Positions 43,692 to 52,930 of a stretch of DNA of 64,000 nucleotides are shown here, piece after piece. Each line of letters starts with the position of its first letter. Position 1 is the first letter of the stretch. The DNA lies in the NCBI RefSeq assembly GCF_000019665.1, contig NC_010794.1, positions 496,001 to 560,000 on the forward strand, read 5' to 3'. The notes beneath the pieces are model-generated. The model was not told the DNA's origin. It searched no databases and saw only the letters and a list, made by a program, of their open reading frames with translations. Source of the stretch: Methylacidiphilum infernorum V4. Its GTDB lineage: Bacteria > Verrucomicrobiota > Verrucomicrobiia > Methylacidiphilales > Methylacidiphilaceae. A program made the translations under genes and the position numbers.

Positions 43692-44876
43692 TTAAGATAC
43701 TCCTCTTTGGTCTTCCATGATCTTCTGAAATTCTTTTTCGAGTTCCCGTGTCGTGGCTTCCAGGGAATACCGAGCTTCAACGAGTATCCTGCCCCTTCTT
43801 CCCATCTCCAAGGCAAGTTGTGGATCTTTGAGGAGCTTAACGCAAGCCCGGGCGATCTCGTCAACACGGCAAGGAACCACAAGACCGGCTCCCGCTTCCT
43901 TCACTTCTCTCCAGATATTGACCTTGTCTGAAATGACCACGGCTCGTTCCATGGCCATGGCTTCGACAACGGCTATTCCAAAGTTCTCCGTGTATGAAGG
44001 CAAAACGAAGAGATCGGCAAGGGAAAGGATAGCCCTTTTTTTTTCCCCGAGGAGCATGCCTGTAAAGATCGCCTTATCTTCTATTTTATACTCTTTTAAC
44101 CATCCCCTGACTTTTTCCCCGTAACCTTCGTTATCGGGACCGGCAAGGACCAACCAAAGATCGGGAATTTCTTTCAGCACTTGGGAAAAGGCGGGAACCA
44201 AGAGATCAAGACCCTTCTTGAAGTTGATCCGGCCAAAGAAAAGAAGCACTTTTTTCCCCTGAAATTCAGGGAAGAGCTTTTCCGCAATTTTGCGATTGGG
44301 AATGTAGTCTTTTAACCGGATGCCAAGGGGAATGATGATGGCTTTTGTCCTTAAGTTCAAGGGTCTAACAAGATCCCTTTCTTCTTGGGTAGTAAAGTGA
44401 ATCGCTGCAGCGTTATTTAAATTTTTAAGTTCGATGAGCCTTTCGTAGATGGTTTTTATCCACCGGTTTTTTTTGTACAAGTAAGGATCAAGCGATCCGT
44501 GAGGGCGGATGACGTAAGGAATTTTGTTTTTTCTTGAGTAAAAAGAACCGATCGTGGGAGGAAAACGGTAAAGGGAATAGATGTAGACGATGTCAAACTG
44601 GCGGATATTTTTTTTTAGAGCATGGGCAAGTAAAAGGGAAAAGTAAAAGTAACGGGTAAGAAAAAATTTACTCCAGGTAATTGGAAAGATATGGATGCGG
44701 ATGCCTTTATTTTGAAAATTGGATATAAACGCAAGATCGTTTGTTTGGAGGTCTTCGGTCGTATAAATTTCCACGGAATGGCCCCTATCCTGCAAACCTT
44801 CAGCCGTTTCAAGGCAGGCTTTGGGAGGACCTCCATGACGCAAGGAAAGGCTGGATATAACGAGCAAGATCTTCAT
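43692..44876 (-). CDS. GT4 glycosyltransferase
   Basis: A 394-residue GT-B fold enzyme. N-terminal: KILLVISSLSLRHGGPPKACLETAEGLQDRGHSVEIYT. C-terminal: VLLFFGRINFKKGLDLLVPAFSQVL, AIFTGMLLGEKKRAILSLADLFVLPSYTENFGIAVVEAMAMERAVVIS, with the conserved E-x7-E (ENFGIAVVE) that binds the donor nucleotide sugar. It should add a sugar with retention of configuration to a lipid-linked intermediate on the cytoplasmic face. The flippase gene follows 45 bases downstream. Confidence 0.9.
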   Translation of the reverse strand: MKILLVISSLSLRHGGPPKACLETAEGLQDRGHSVEIYTTEDLQTNDLAFISNFQNKGIRIHIFPITWSKFFLTRYFYFSLLLAHALKKNIRQFDIVYIYSLYRFPPTIGSFYSRKNKIPYVIRPHGSLDPYLYKKNRWIKTIYERLIELKNLNNAAAIHFTTQEERDLVRPLNLRTKAIIIPLGIRLKDYIPNRKIAEKLFPEFQGKKVLLFFGRINFKKGLDLLVPAFSQVLKEIPDLWLVLAGPDNEGYGEKVRGWLKEYKIEDKAIFTGMLLGEKKRAILSLADLFVLPSYTENFGIAVVEAMAMERAVVISDKVNIWREVKEAGAGLVVPCRVDEIARACVKLLKDPQLALEMGRRGRILVEARYSLEATTRELEKEFQKIMEDQRGVS

Positions 44877-45745
44877 CTCGTTGAGGGCAAGGCTCTGAAA
44901 TAGATGGAGTCAAAGGGAAAAAAAATTAAAAGACTAACCACAGGAAAGGCTCTAAATTTTAAAATTTATGAAGAAATCAGGTGTATGTATTGTAATATCT
45001 CAGTTCCCTTCGATGAGAAAAAAAAGATGTTAGATAGGCATGCTCTTGAAACAAAATAAAGTTTATCAAATGAAAGTGTATGATCAATCTATTGAAATAA
45101 ATTATCCAATCAATGAAATTGCAGTGGGATTCCTGCAAAAGATCATCGATAACCAGGTTATTTAAGGGGCTCATAATCTCTACCTATCGAGTTTAGCTCA
45201 TGTAGTCCGGGTATAATTAAGCTTGTTTTGATTTTATTTTTAATCCTTTCTTAAAAAAGAAGGAATGTGAAAATGGAAAAGACACCAAGCTTAAATCATT
45301 ATACTACATTATGTAAGGCTTTTTAAAATAAGAACAAATAACCATAATATTCCTATTCCATGAATGGTGCTATAACTCCATTTTTTTTCTCCACCCTGAT
45401 TTTCTACACTCATTTTCTTGATCAATTCCTGATCAATTTTCTCATACATTCAAGGTTATGCTATGAATATTATCCAACCATGAAAAAACCAAGTGAAAAT
45501 AAAAGCAATTGTTTTCAGTAAGATGGACAAGGAATCTCTATTAAAAGCGTTGACAAAACTTTTTGACTCAATTGAAGAAAAGTAGGTTTTATCCGAAAGT
45601 TCTGCCATTCAATTTGTAGATTTACCAACTTCTAAGAGAGATTTTCACCATGAAAAGATACAACTCCATCCTGGCATATCGGCTACGGATAGCTTTTTTC
45701 GCTTCGGACTACTGAAGGAAATACTTAGGTAGAGGCAAACATAAA
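44877..45745. other. 870-bp AT-rich region without a supported gene
   Basis: The sequence is clearly lower in GC than the surrounding genes. Only tiny frames are present, such as one of 31 codons beginning at ATG 45070 and one of 20 codons beginning near 45523, neither with a ribosome site. It divides the cluster into two transcription blocks and probably holds the promoter for the GT4 gene at 44876. It may contain decayed coding DNA, but I could not match it to any gene in the window. Confidence 0.5.
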
Positions 45746-46558
45746 CTACAGTCGTTTGCCAATGATATAGAAATAATTTTTTATTTTTAACTTTTTTCCC
45801 AAAGATTGAAGCAGAGGGGATTGGTTGCTGAAGTAATAGCCGATAGAACAGGAAAAACCATGGTTTTTTAATAGGTTAATGATGCTTTCTTGATCGACTC
45901 CGGAACGAATCGCGTGATATTCAGTGTTATCATAAACATCATCTTTATATCCGATTAAAACACGGCGCATTTTTCTATACAATCCACCCAGAATGTCGCC
46001 TTGTGTTATCCTCCAAGAGTAGTACAGGCATTGAGAAAGGAAAAAAGAATAGAAATCAAGAGTCTTGTGGTAAAGGGGATCCTCGAAAGAAAAGAAATAA
46101 CCCTTGGGTTTGATTAAAGAAACCGCTTTTTGGATAAGGGCTAAATAATCCTTAATATGATGTAAAAATCCTACCGCGCAAACAAGATCAAATCTTTGAT
46201 TGAGATCTCGTTCTAAGAATTCAAAAACGTCGCTACAAATCGTTTCCAGTTTATTTTCGTATCCTTTACAAACCTCCTTCAACTGTTTTAAGCGGTTTTC
46301 AGAAATATCTACTGCAGTTAGCCTTGCCCCCAGTTCGAGCCATATTTTGCTTACCTGTCCTTCCCCGGCTCCAAGATCAAGAATACGTGGTTGGGGATCC
46401 GCTAATTTTAGGTCCTCAACAATTTTTGTAGAGGTTTGACAAAATAAAGATCTTATCCAAGAACACTTGATATGCGAAGCCCCTGCTAAATAAGCATGAG
46501 GAGGGGTCTTTTCATAGGTTAACTTATTGGATTGAGAAACGGAATGATTGGTATTCAT
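45746..46558 (-). CDS. Class I SAM-dependent methyltransferase
   Basis: A 270-residue protein with RILDLGAGEGQVSKIWLELGARLTAVDISENRLKQL (SAM loop and acidic strand, about 58-93), FDLVCAVGFLHHIKDYLALI and SLIKPKGYFFSFEDPLYHKT. This order is typical of class I enzymes acting on small or lipid-linked substrates. The 5' end of this gene is present a second time, in decayed form, at about 47850-47967, as part of a tandem duplication that also doubled the glycosyltransferase-like gene upstream. Confidence 0.82.
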   Translation of the reverse strand: MNTNHSVSQSNKLTYEKTPPHAYLAGASHIKCSWIRSLFCQTSTKIVEDLKLADPQPRILDLGAGEGQVSKIWLELGARLTAVDISENRLKQLKEVCKGYENKLETICSDVFEFLERDLNQRFDLVCAVGFLHHIKDYLALIQKAVSLIKPKGYFFSFEDPLYHKTLDFYSFFLSQCLYYSWRITQGDILGGLYRKMRRVLIGYKDDVYDNTEYHAIRSGVDQESIINLLKNHGFSCSIGYYFSNQSPLLQSLGKKLKIKNYFYIIGKRL

Positions 46559-46582
46559 AGATAAAAATAAAAATAAAAATTA

Positions 46583-47458
46583 TTATAATTTTATCGATCT
46601 TTTTATTTTCCATTTGAGTTGAGCCCAAGCAAGGGTATTAAAATTTAATTTCTTACAGGGCATCGTTTGGATTTGGGTAATGGGATATTGAACTTGAGGT
46701 TCGTAATTGTATAAATACTTCTTAATGTATTCTTTCATTCCTATTATAAAATGAAAAGCAAGGGATTGAGAAGATTGTTTTGCCGCTAAATGGGCCAAGT
46801 CTTTTTTAGTAGGAATTTTAATATGATCGGGAATATAGATCGCTCCTCCGATCCTTGCGGCAAGGAAAGCCCAGAAGGTTTGTTCATAGAGAAAAAGAAA
46901 TTTTAATGGCCAATTATGACCCAAAAACCATTCCACGAGATCAAGATCGAAGTATTTTTTTCTCAAGCACATTATCCCGGCATTGGCTTTGCTTACGAAT
47001 TCAAGACTTGGATACATGAAAAAATGCCATGGTCTAAGACAATAACCCTCGACCTCACCATTTGACATAAGGAGAATATTTGTTTGTATATTAGGAAAAG
47101 AAAAAAGATTTTTAAAAGGTTTAAAGAAGAATATGTCACTGTCACAGTAAGCTAAGACCTCGTTTTTTTCTAGCAAGGGGACGTCCAATAATTTAAATCC
47201 AAAGTGATGTTTTTTTCTATAGGAGGTACATCTCGGGTATCGAGCAAGCATTTCTTCTAAAAGGCCGTCGGCTTCTTTTTTTAAGAATACCTTTTTAATC
47301 GGCAAAGAAAACTGGAGTTTTGCGATGTCTTCCTCCGTCAAAGAGCCGTCATCGTGGAGTATCAATTCCAATTTTTCTTGGGAGTTCTTAACCAGGGACT
47401 TGTAGCAGATTATCCCTGTTGCTACATCCTTGTGGCAGATTAACCCGTGGACATCCAT
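46583..47458 (-). CDS. Glycosyltransferase-like protein, copy A
   Basis: A 291-residue protein that I can place only broadly. EVLAYCDSDIFFFKPFKNLF near residue 105 contains a DSD motif in the position of the metal-binding DxD of GT-A glycosyltransferases, and KLELILHDDGSLTEEDI resembles the donor-binding region. It is a close paralogue of the protein at 47969-48847: both begin MDVHGLICH.DVATGIICYKSLV and end PITQIQTMPCK.LNF. The pair arose by tandem duplication. A role as a sugar transferase of the polysaccharide cluster is inferred. Confidence 0.72.
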   Translation of the reverse strand: MDVHGLICHKDVATGIICYKSLVKNSQEKLELILHDDGSLTEEDIAKLQFSLPIKKVFLKKEADGLLEEMLARYPRCTSYRKKHHFGFKLLDVPLLEKNEVLAYCDSDIFFFKPFKNLFSFPNIQTNILLMSNGEVEGYCLRPWHFFMYPSLEFVSKANAGIMCLRKKYFDLDLVEWFLGHNWPLKFLFLYEQTFWAFLAARIGGAIYIPDHIKIPTKKDLAHLAAKQSSQSLAFHFIIGMKEYIKKYLYNYEPQVQYPITQIQTMPCKKLNFNTLAWAQLKWKIKRSIKL

Positions 47459-47462
47459 ACCG

Positions 47463-47967
47463 TTGATTTTTTCTTTAGAGGTTAATTGTTGAGAAATAAA
47501 AAGGAGTAAGTCTTAGCTTTGCCAGGCTTAATTTTTTTAAGGCTACGAAGAAGAACCTGGTAAAAAGCCAGTTATAGCCGTTTTGGTGGCTTGCCCGCAA
47601 TTTTGACTGATAAATAAAAGGAGGAATAAAACCCGAAAAGATCAGGAGAAGATGATCAAAAAATTTTTTTGTCGCCGACTGGCAGTTGAATTCAAAGAAT
47701 AAAATTAACTTCTAGTGATAAAATAGGGAAAACAGGACAAAAAAACCCAAATCTATAATGTGCCGACCCAAGTATTCCATTATTCGAGGTTTTGAATTGA
47801 ACACTTTTGAGTTTTCAACAATCTTGACTGAAGTTTTATAAAACGATAACCTTATTCAAGAATACATTTTAGATCAAGCTCCGGCAAAATAAGCCTAGGG
47901 GGAAGTTTTTTAAAAAAATATCCGAAAGAGAGAAAAACAGAAGAATGATTTATATGCATAGATAATA
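47463..47967 (-). pseudogene. Decayed duplicate fragments: polymerase-gene 3' end and methyltransferase 5' end
   Basis: Two fragments meet here. About 47463-47790 is a degenerate copy of the 3' end of the O-antigen-ligase-like gene (compare 48851-49175; both contain GGTAAAAAGCCAGTTATAGCC and a TTGTCGCCGAC block). About 47850-47967 resembles the 5' end of the methyltransferase gene (compare 46440-46560; for example TTCAAGAA, AATAAGC and the CATAGATAA start region). Frameshifts and stops break both. This is exactly what a tandem duplication of a unit running from the polymerase 3' end through the glycosyltransferase to the methyltransferase 5' end would leave. Confidence 0.8.
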
Positions 47968-47968
47968 T

Positions 47969-48847
47969 TTATAGTTTTATTGATCTTTTGATTTTCCTTT
48001 TGAGTTGAGCCCAAGTAAGGGTAATAAAATTTAAATTCTTACAGGGCATCGTTTGGATTTGGGTAATGGGATATTGAACTTGAGGTTCGTAATTGGATAA
48101 GTACTTCTTCACGTATTCCTTTGTTCCTCCTACAAAATGAAAGGCAAGGGCTTCAGGGTATAACCCGGAAGCCAAATGGATTATCTCTTTTTTAGTGGGA
48201 AACTTAATCTGAGCAGGATTATACAATGCTCCTCCGATTCTTGCGGCTAGCAAAGCAAAAAATGTTTGTTCGTAAAGAAAAAGGAATCCTAAAGGCCAAT
48301 TTTGGGCCATAAACCATTCCAAAAGGTCAAAATCAAAGCATTTTTTTCTTATACACAATATTCCAGCATTAGCATTGCTTATGATATGAAGATTGGGATA
48401 CATGAAAAAATGCCAAGGTCTTATGCAACTGGGTTCATCCCCGGCATTGTACATAAGAATAATGTTGGTTTTTGGACCAGGAAAGGAAAAGAGACCTTTA
48501 AAAGGCTTAAAGAAGAAGAGGTCACTGTCACAGTAGGCTAAAACATCGTTTTTTTCCAACAAGGGAATGTCAAATACTTTAATTCCCCAAGGGGGTTGCT
48601 TTTTCCTATAGGTAGCGCATGCCGGGTATCGGGAAAGTATTTCTTCTAAAATGGAATCAGCTTCTTTTTTTAAGAAGACCTTTTTAATCGGCAGAGAAGA
48701 TTGGAGGATGGCTACGTCTTCCTCGGTCAACGAGCCGTCATCGTGGAGGATCAATTCCAATTTTTCTTGTGAGTTCTGAACCAGCGACTTGTAACAGATT
48801 ATCCCTGTAGCTACATCCCTATGGCAGATTAATCCGTGGACATCCAT
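47969..48847 (-). CDS. Glycosyltransferase-like protein, copy B
   Basis: A 292-residue paralogue of the protein at 46583-47458, with the same DSD motif (DVLAYCDSDLFFFKPFKGLF) and the same ends. Differences are concentrated in the middle (TYRKKQPPWGIKVFDIPL compared with SYRKKHHFGFKLLDVPL) and around residues 215-240, so specificity may have diverged after duplication. It lies 16 bases downstream of the O-antigen-ligase-like gene, which suggests it is the ancestral position of the pair. Exact sugar and linkage are unknown. Confidence 0.72.
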   Translation of the reverse strand: MDVHGLICHRDVATGIICYKSLVQNSQEKLELILHDDGSLTEEDVAILQSSLPIKKVFLKKEADSILEEILSRYPACATYRKKQPPWGIKVFDIPLLEKNDVLAYCDSDLFFFKPFKGLFSFPGPKTNIILMYNAGDEPSCIRPWHFFMYPNLHIISNANAGILCIRKKCFDFDLLEWFMAQNWPLGFLFLYEQTFFALLAARIGGALYNPAQIKFPTKKEIIHLASGLYPEALAFHFVGGTKEYVKKYLSNYEPQVQYPITQIQTMPCKNLNFITLTWAQLKRKIKRSIKL

Positions 48848-48863
48848 ATCGTAGTGATTTTCT

Positions 48864-50273
48864 TTATAGCTTGACTGGTGGGGAATAACAAAAGGAAGGC
48901 CTGGGCTTTTGCTGGCTTAATTGTTTTGAGGCAACGAGGCAGAATCCGGTAAAAAGCCAGTTATAGCCGTTTACCGTGCCTTGCCCAGATATTTGGCCGT
49001 AAAACAAGACGGGGCACAAAAATCCGAAAAGACAAAGGGGAAGAGGATCATGAAACTTTCTTGTCGCCGACCAGCATTGCATCCCCACGTATAGAAGCAA
49101 GAGCCAGCGGTAAAACAGGTAAAGAAGTCCAAGAAAAGGACCAAAATCCACGATGTGCCGGCTCCAATCATCCTCGGCATAAACAGGAAGTTCGTTCCCC
49201 AGGATTTGGAAGGCATTTCCCCCGCTCCCTATCCCGTAACCCCAGAAAGGGACGAAATCCATGTTTTCGATGAATCTCACGAGATCAGCTTCGATCCTTT
49301 CAATAGCAAAAATTCCACCTTCTAACTCTGAAGCCCCTGTCCATCTCATGATCATCGCCTCGATGATGGAAGAAAAAAGGGTGTTGGCCAAAAGAGCTGC
49401 AATAGAGCACGCCAAAAGAAGATAAAAGATAAAGGTTGTCGTCGACTTCATCCTTCCCGCCAGAAATCCCGCTACAAGGGAGAAAACAAGGACAATTCCA
49501 CTGGAAAAGAAAGCAAACCTGCTCCCTGAAACTAGAAGGGTTAAAAGAACGGATATGCCGCTTGGAGCCAAGAGGATTTTTTCAATCGGATTACTTGGGA
49601 TTTTTTTTATCCAGAAAGCCATAAATAGGGCCAATCCGCTTGCAATATACAAGTGAATGCCCGCAGTAAATGTTCCGCTGGCCCTTTGGATATCGCCATA
49701 TACCCCTAAGTTCCTATAGATTGTTTCTGGATCTTGCCCAAAACCTTGGTTTATAGGAGAAGTAGGTGGGGATATGGCCTGCAAAAAACAGAGGGGAAGC
49801 ATGGGAAAGAAAGAGTAAAGGGTCCACTTGCCCATTTTTTGCAAGGTATCCTTGCTTAATACTCTTTCGATTAAAAAAGGAAGGGGTAGATAAAGAAAGT
49901 AGTTTCTTAACCCGTAAAGGACAAAAAGGAGAGGGTGTTCCGTAAAGAGGATTTGGAAAAAACCGAGTATTAAACCCATGGCTCCGAGCAATAGACCCAA
50001 GAGAAAAACGAAGTTTGGCCTTGGCCAAAGCTTGTACCGGAAAGCTAAAAAATAAGCCCAGAGCAGAAAAGGATCGCGGATAAAAAAAAGGATCCTTCCT
50101 TGATTGGGGAAGACCCACTTGCGTATCGCCCCTTCGAAAAGAAGAAGGATATAAATAATCACGACGAGCTGGGCGATCAGCCGTCTTTTCCTTTCAAGAA
50201 GATCGAGTTTAGTTTCCTTTTCCTGCCCCAATTTCGAAAAAGGGGGTCGAATAGTAGGTAATAAAGATTTCAT
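48864..50273 (-). CDS. O-antigen ligase/polymerase-like membrane protein (Wzy or WaaL type)
   Basis: A 469-residue polytopic protein with about 11-12 helices and one long periplasmic loop between LFSSIIEAMIMRWTGAS and WSRHIVDFGPFLGLLYLF, with FVPFWGYGIGSGGNAFQ inside it. This layout and the GYGIGSG motif fit the Wzy/WaaL family, which polymerises or transfers lipid-linked repeat units in the periplasm. A second member of the same family lies at 55992-57482. The 3' end of this gene is duplicated in decayed form at 47463-47790. Confidence 0.82.
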   Translation of the reverse strand: MKSLLPTIRPPFSKLGQEKETKLDLLERKRRLIAQLVVIIYILLLFEGAIRKWVFPNQGRILFFIRDPFLLWAYFLAFRYKLWPRPNFVFLLGLLLGAMGLILGFFQILFTEHPLLFVLYGLRNYFLYLPLPFLIERVLSKDTLQKMGKWTLYSFFPMLPLCFLQAISPPTSPINQGFGQDPETIYRNLGVYGDIQRASGTFTAGIHLYIASGLALFMAFWIKKIPSNPIEKILLAPSGISVLLTLLVSGSRFAFFSSGIVLVFSLVAGFLAGRMKSTTTFIFYLLLACSIAALLANTLFSSIIEAMIMRWTGASELEGGIFAIERIEADLVRFIENMDFVPFWGYGIGSGGNAFQILGNELPVYAEDDWSRHIVDFGPFLGLLYLFYRWLLLLYVGMQCWSATRKFHDPLPLCLFGFLCPVLFYGQISGQGTVNGYNWLFTGFCLVASKQLSQQKPRPSFCYSPPVKL

Positions 50274-50669
50274 CCTTGCAAAGGGAACCTTGCTTGTTTT
50301 TTTAAATTTTCCAAGCTTCCACTTTTACCTTGGCCGGAACCGTTTGACCAATTGAGGAGAAGTGTATCCTTTAAACAAATTGTTTTTTCCTGCTTCACAA
50401 CACGGGGAAACTGTGCCTTTTTCTTTTCTGTTCGGTTGGAATTTTTCACCTTCTTTCTTTAAAGCTTATCGGAAAGCGAAAATCGACATTTCCTCTTATA
50501 GCTCAAGGGTGGAATATCCTAAATAAAAACTCTCCGGTTAGCTCAAAACGCAACGATTGTACGATAAAAAAGTCCTTGTTTGACATTTGAAAGCGATCGG
50601 CTCAAGTGCTAAAAAGCGATCAAGGATGACTAAAAAAATAAGGGAATGAAGGAAGGATTTCCTTTTTGG
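50274..50669. other. 396-bp intergenic region with a 9-bp direct repeat
   Basis: No coding frame is supported. AAAGCGATC occurs at 50590-50598 and again at 50613-50621, 23 bases apart, and GCTCAA recurs three times between about 50500 and 50610. This is the likely promoter region for the - strand block starting with the O-antigen-ligase-like gene at 50273, and the repeats could be regulator sites. A TTGACA at 50580 points the wrong way for these genes. Confidence 0.45.
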
Positions 50670-51614
50670 TTACTCGGTTCTTGGCTTTTGCAAGACAAAA
50701 AGCACGTTGTTACTCAAAAGTTCTTCTTCCGGGTAACACGACAGCTCTTTTTTAATCTCTTCAGTGAGCCATTCTTGGCCTAGAGCGGGATACTTGACCT
50801 TTTCTTCAAGGATGAGGAAATGCTTTGAAAATAAAAAGCGGTAATCTTTTCTCCCAAGCTTGTTTAAATAGGTGTTAGGTTGAAACCGGTTTTTCCTTAA
50901 ATGTTCCCAGGGTTCACTTTTTTTGGAAATCAGTCCGGAAGAAATATTTCCGGGGAACCACTCGGCGAGATGACCGCCCGCAATCCCCGTGTACACCATG
51001 GGCCGGATCAGGGCCAGTCCTCCCGGTTTTAACCACAGGCCCATTTTTGCGACCAGGATTTCCAACCTTTCCTTGGGAATGTGTTCAAAAACATCTTCGG
51101 AAAAGATGAGGTCAAAAGAAGAACAGGGCAGTTCGAGTTCAGCGGCATCCCCAACCCAAAGCCTTTCCTTGGGGATGGTAAAAGTGCCCTTTTTCATTTT
51201 TAGGCTTTTTTCTAATTCTTTTCTTTCTTTCAGGTCGAAAAGATAAAACCGGAAGAAAGATTTTAAAAATCTTTCAAGCCCGTTTTTCTTAAGCAATTCC
51301 AGCCATTGCCCTATTGTCCCTTCTAAAACGGGAATATCCAGGTCAATACCCCAAGCCTCTATGCCTAGACCGATTAAAGCTAAAAGTCTATAGGGTCGAG
51401 GTCCAAACCCGATTTCAAATACCTTGGATTCGTAAAGACTTTTATGGCTGTAGGTCAAAAGGTACCGGTTATATTCCTCGATATCCTGAAAAAGAGAATG
51501 AATAAAGCTCTCCAGTTGGGTCTTATCGTAGGCCGTTTTAAATTTTAGCCTGGCTATGGCATAGAGCTCTCTTGCTTTTTCAAAGAGAGGGATTGGGGCT
51601 TCGGATGGTCTCAT
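50670..51614 (-). CDS. SAM-dependent methyltransferase-like protein
   Basis: A 314-residue protein. KVFEIGFGPRPYRLLALIGLGIEAWGIDLD (about 65-95) is the SAM-binding loop and acidic strand in slightly divergent form. LWVGDAAELELPCSSFDLIFSEDVFEHIPKERLEIL and GLWLKPGGLALIRPMVY complete the class I core. The extra helical N-terminus (about 60 residues) is not recognised. It is the last gene of the block running down from 55995 and its stop lies close to the intergenic region. A glycan substrate is likely from context. Confidence 0.78.
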   Translation of the reverse strand: MRPSEAPIPLFEKARELYAIARLKFKTAYDKTQLESFIHSLFQDIEEYNRYLLTYSHKSLYESKVFEIGFGPRPYRLLALIGLGIEAWGIDLDIPVLEGTIGQWLELLKKNGLERFLKSFFRFYLFDLKERKELEKSLKMKKGTFTIPKERLWVGDAAELELPCSSFDLIFSEDVFEHIPKERLEILVAKMGLWLKPGGLALIRPMVYTGIAGGHLAEWFPGNISSGLISKKSEPWEHLRKNRFQPNTYLNKLGRKDYRFLFSKHFLILEEKVKYPALGQEWLTEEIKKELSCYPEEELLSNNVLFVLQKPRTE

Positions 51615-51627
51615 TGGAATCCATGTT

Positions 51628-52863
51628 TTAAGCAGGAATGGAAGCTGTCCTTAAAGTCCCGTATTGGGATTCCATAAAGGCGGAAACCATGAGATCGGCA
51701 CATTTCTGAATGCTGAACTCTTCTATGATTTCCTTGCTTTTCTGTCCAAATTCCATTCTTAGCTCTTCCTTTTCGATGAGCTTGCGCAAGCAAAGGGAAA
51801 GACTGTATGTATCCCCCGCCGGAAAAATAAAGCCGTTTTTCCCCTCCCTGACCAGGTCTCTTGCACAGCCCACCAGGTTTGACACGATGACCGGAAGCCC
51901 GAAGTTCATCGCCTCGTTGACTACAAGCCCCCAAGTATCCTGCACGGAAGGTAAAACAAAAATATCCGCTGCGATATAAGCCTTGGGCAGTTCCTTTTGA
52001 TCGAGGAAGCCTGCCGTAACAATGTTTGGGATAGCTTCCTTTTGGGAAATCTCTTGAATCCTTTCTTTTAACGGTCCTTCCCCGACAAAAAGAAGCCAAG
52101 CGTTTCTTTCCCGGACTACTTTTTTGAAAGCTTCAAGAAGCACCAAGGGTTTTTTTTCTTCAACCAGCCTCCCCACAAAGAGGACGACCGGATTGTTATC
52201 CCTTATACCCCATTTTTGCCGGATCTCCTTCCTTTCGTTGAGCAGGAGCGATCCTTGGGTCTTAAAGTAGTCGTTGTCCACGCAATAGGAAGCTCTCCTT
52301 AGCCTTTCGTCGGGTATGCCGTAATATTCGAGGTACTCTTTGTTCGCTTTTCCAATGTAGAGACCCCAGCAAAGACTGCAAAGCACCCTCAAGGGAAGAT
52401 ACTTGAGGATTGTTTTTAATTTCGTTCTTTGGTAAAACAGGACGTCTTCGGTCCTCAGCATGACCGTTTTTCCTTTTAGCTTTTGAACCAGGGCACAGAG
52501 CCAGTTGGTGATGAGGTAATAACCATGGATCCAGAGGATGTCCCAATCCCCGCAAGCTACTTCCCTGACGATGTCGAACCGGATGCCTTCCCCGAAAAAT
52601 TTTGGGATTCCCAACCTTTCACTCAAGGGAAGTCTCTTCCACCTGTATCCCTCAAAGAAGGAGATGTTCCAATCGATATCGACGAGATAGTCCTTTTTGA
52701 TAAGCCAGCCCGAGGATTGATAAGATTGGTAAATCACAGTCAGCTCAATCTCCTTTTTTTTCGATAATTCTTTATACAAGGGGATGAAGTAATGGATAGG
52801 ATGGCTGACCAGGTGAAGGACTTTTATGGGCTTCAAGGGAAAAGAAAAGGGCTTGTCAGCCAT
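51628..52863 (-). CDS. GT4 glycosyltransferase
   Basis: A 411-residue GT-B enzyme. The N-terminal domain begins KVLHLVSHPIHYFIPLYKELSKKKEIELTVIY. The donor-binding domain has VVLFVGRLVEEKKPLVLLEAFKKV, NIVTAGFLDQKELPKAYIAADIFVLPSVQDTWGLVVNEAMNFGLPVIVSN and the E-x7-E-like acidic residues of the family, although the first position is DTWGLVVNE. The protein should be cytoplasmic or membrane-associated. It precedes the methyltransferase gene by 13 bases in the same transcript. Confidence 0.88.
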   Translation of the reverse strand: MADKPFSFPLKPIKVLHLVSHPIHYFIPLYKELSKKKEIELTVIYQSYQSSGWLIKKDYLVDIDWNISFFEGYRWKRLPLSERLGIPKFFGEGIRFDIVREVACGDWDILWIHGYYLITNWLCALVQKLKGKTVMLRTEDVLFYQRTKLKTILKYLPLRVLCSLCWGLYIGKANKEYLEYYGIPDERLRRASYCVDNDYFKTQGSLLLNERKEIRQKWGIRDNNPVVLFVGRLVEEKKPLVLLEAFKKVVRERNAWLLFVGEGPLKERIQEISQKEAIPNIVTAGFLDQKELPKAYIAADIFVLPSVQDTWGLVVNEAMNFGLPVIVSNLVGCARDLVREGKNGFIFPAGDTYSLSLCLRKLIEKEELRMEFGQKSKEIIEEFSIQKCADLMVSAFMESQYGTLRTASIPA

Positions 52864-52930
52864 TGGGATAAAACTTACGGAGTTTTGAAAGAAAGCGATC
52901 CGGTTGTCCCGGGGTCCGCTTTAAACACCT

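Noticed and set aside
44977-45174. 65-codon - strand open frame in the AT-rich spacer
   Set aside because: Low-complexity Ile/Phe/Leu/His-rich translation with no ribosome site or similarity to neighbours.
50580-50585. TTGACA as a -35 promoter box
   Set aside because: It is on the + strand, whereas all flanking genes are on the - strand, and no -10 box follows at the right distance.
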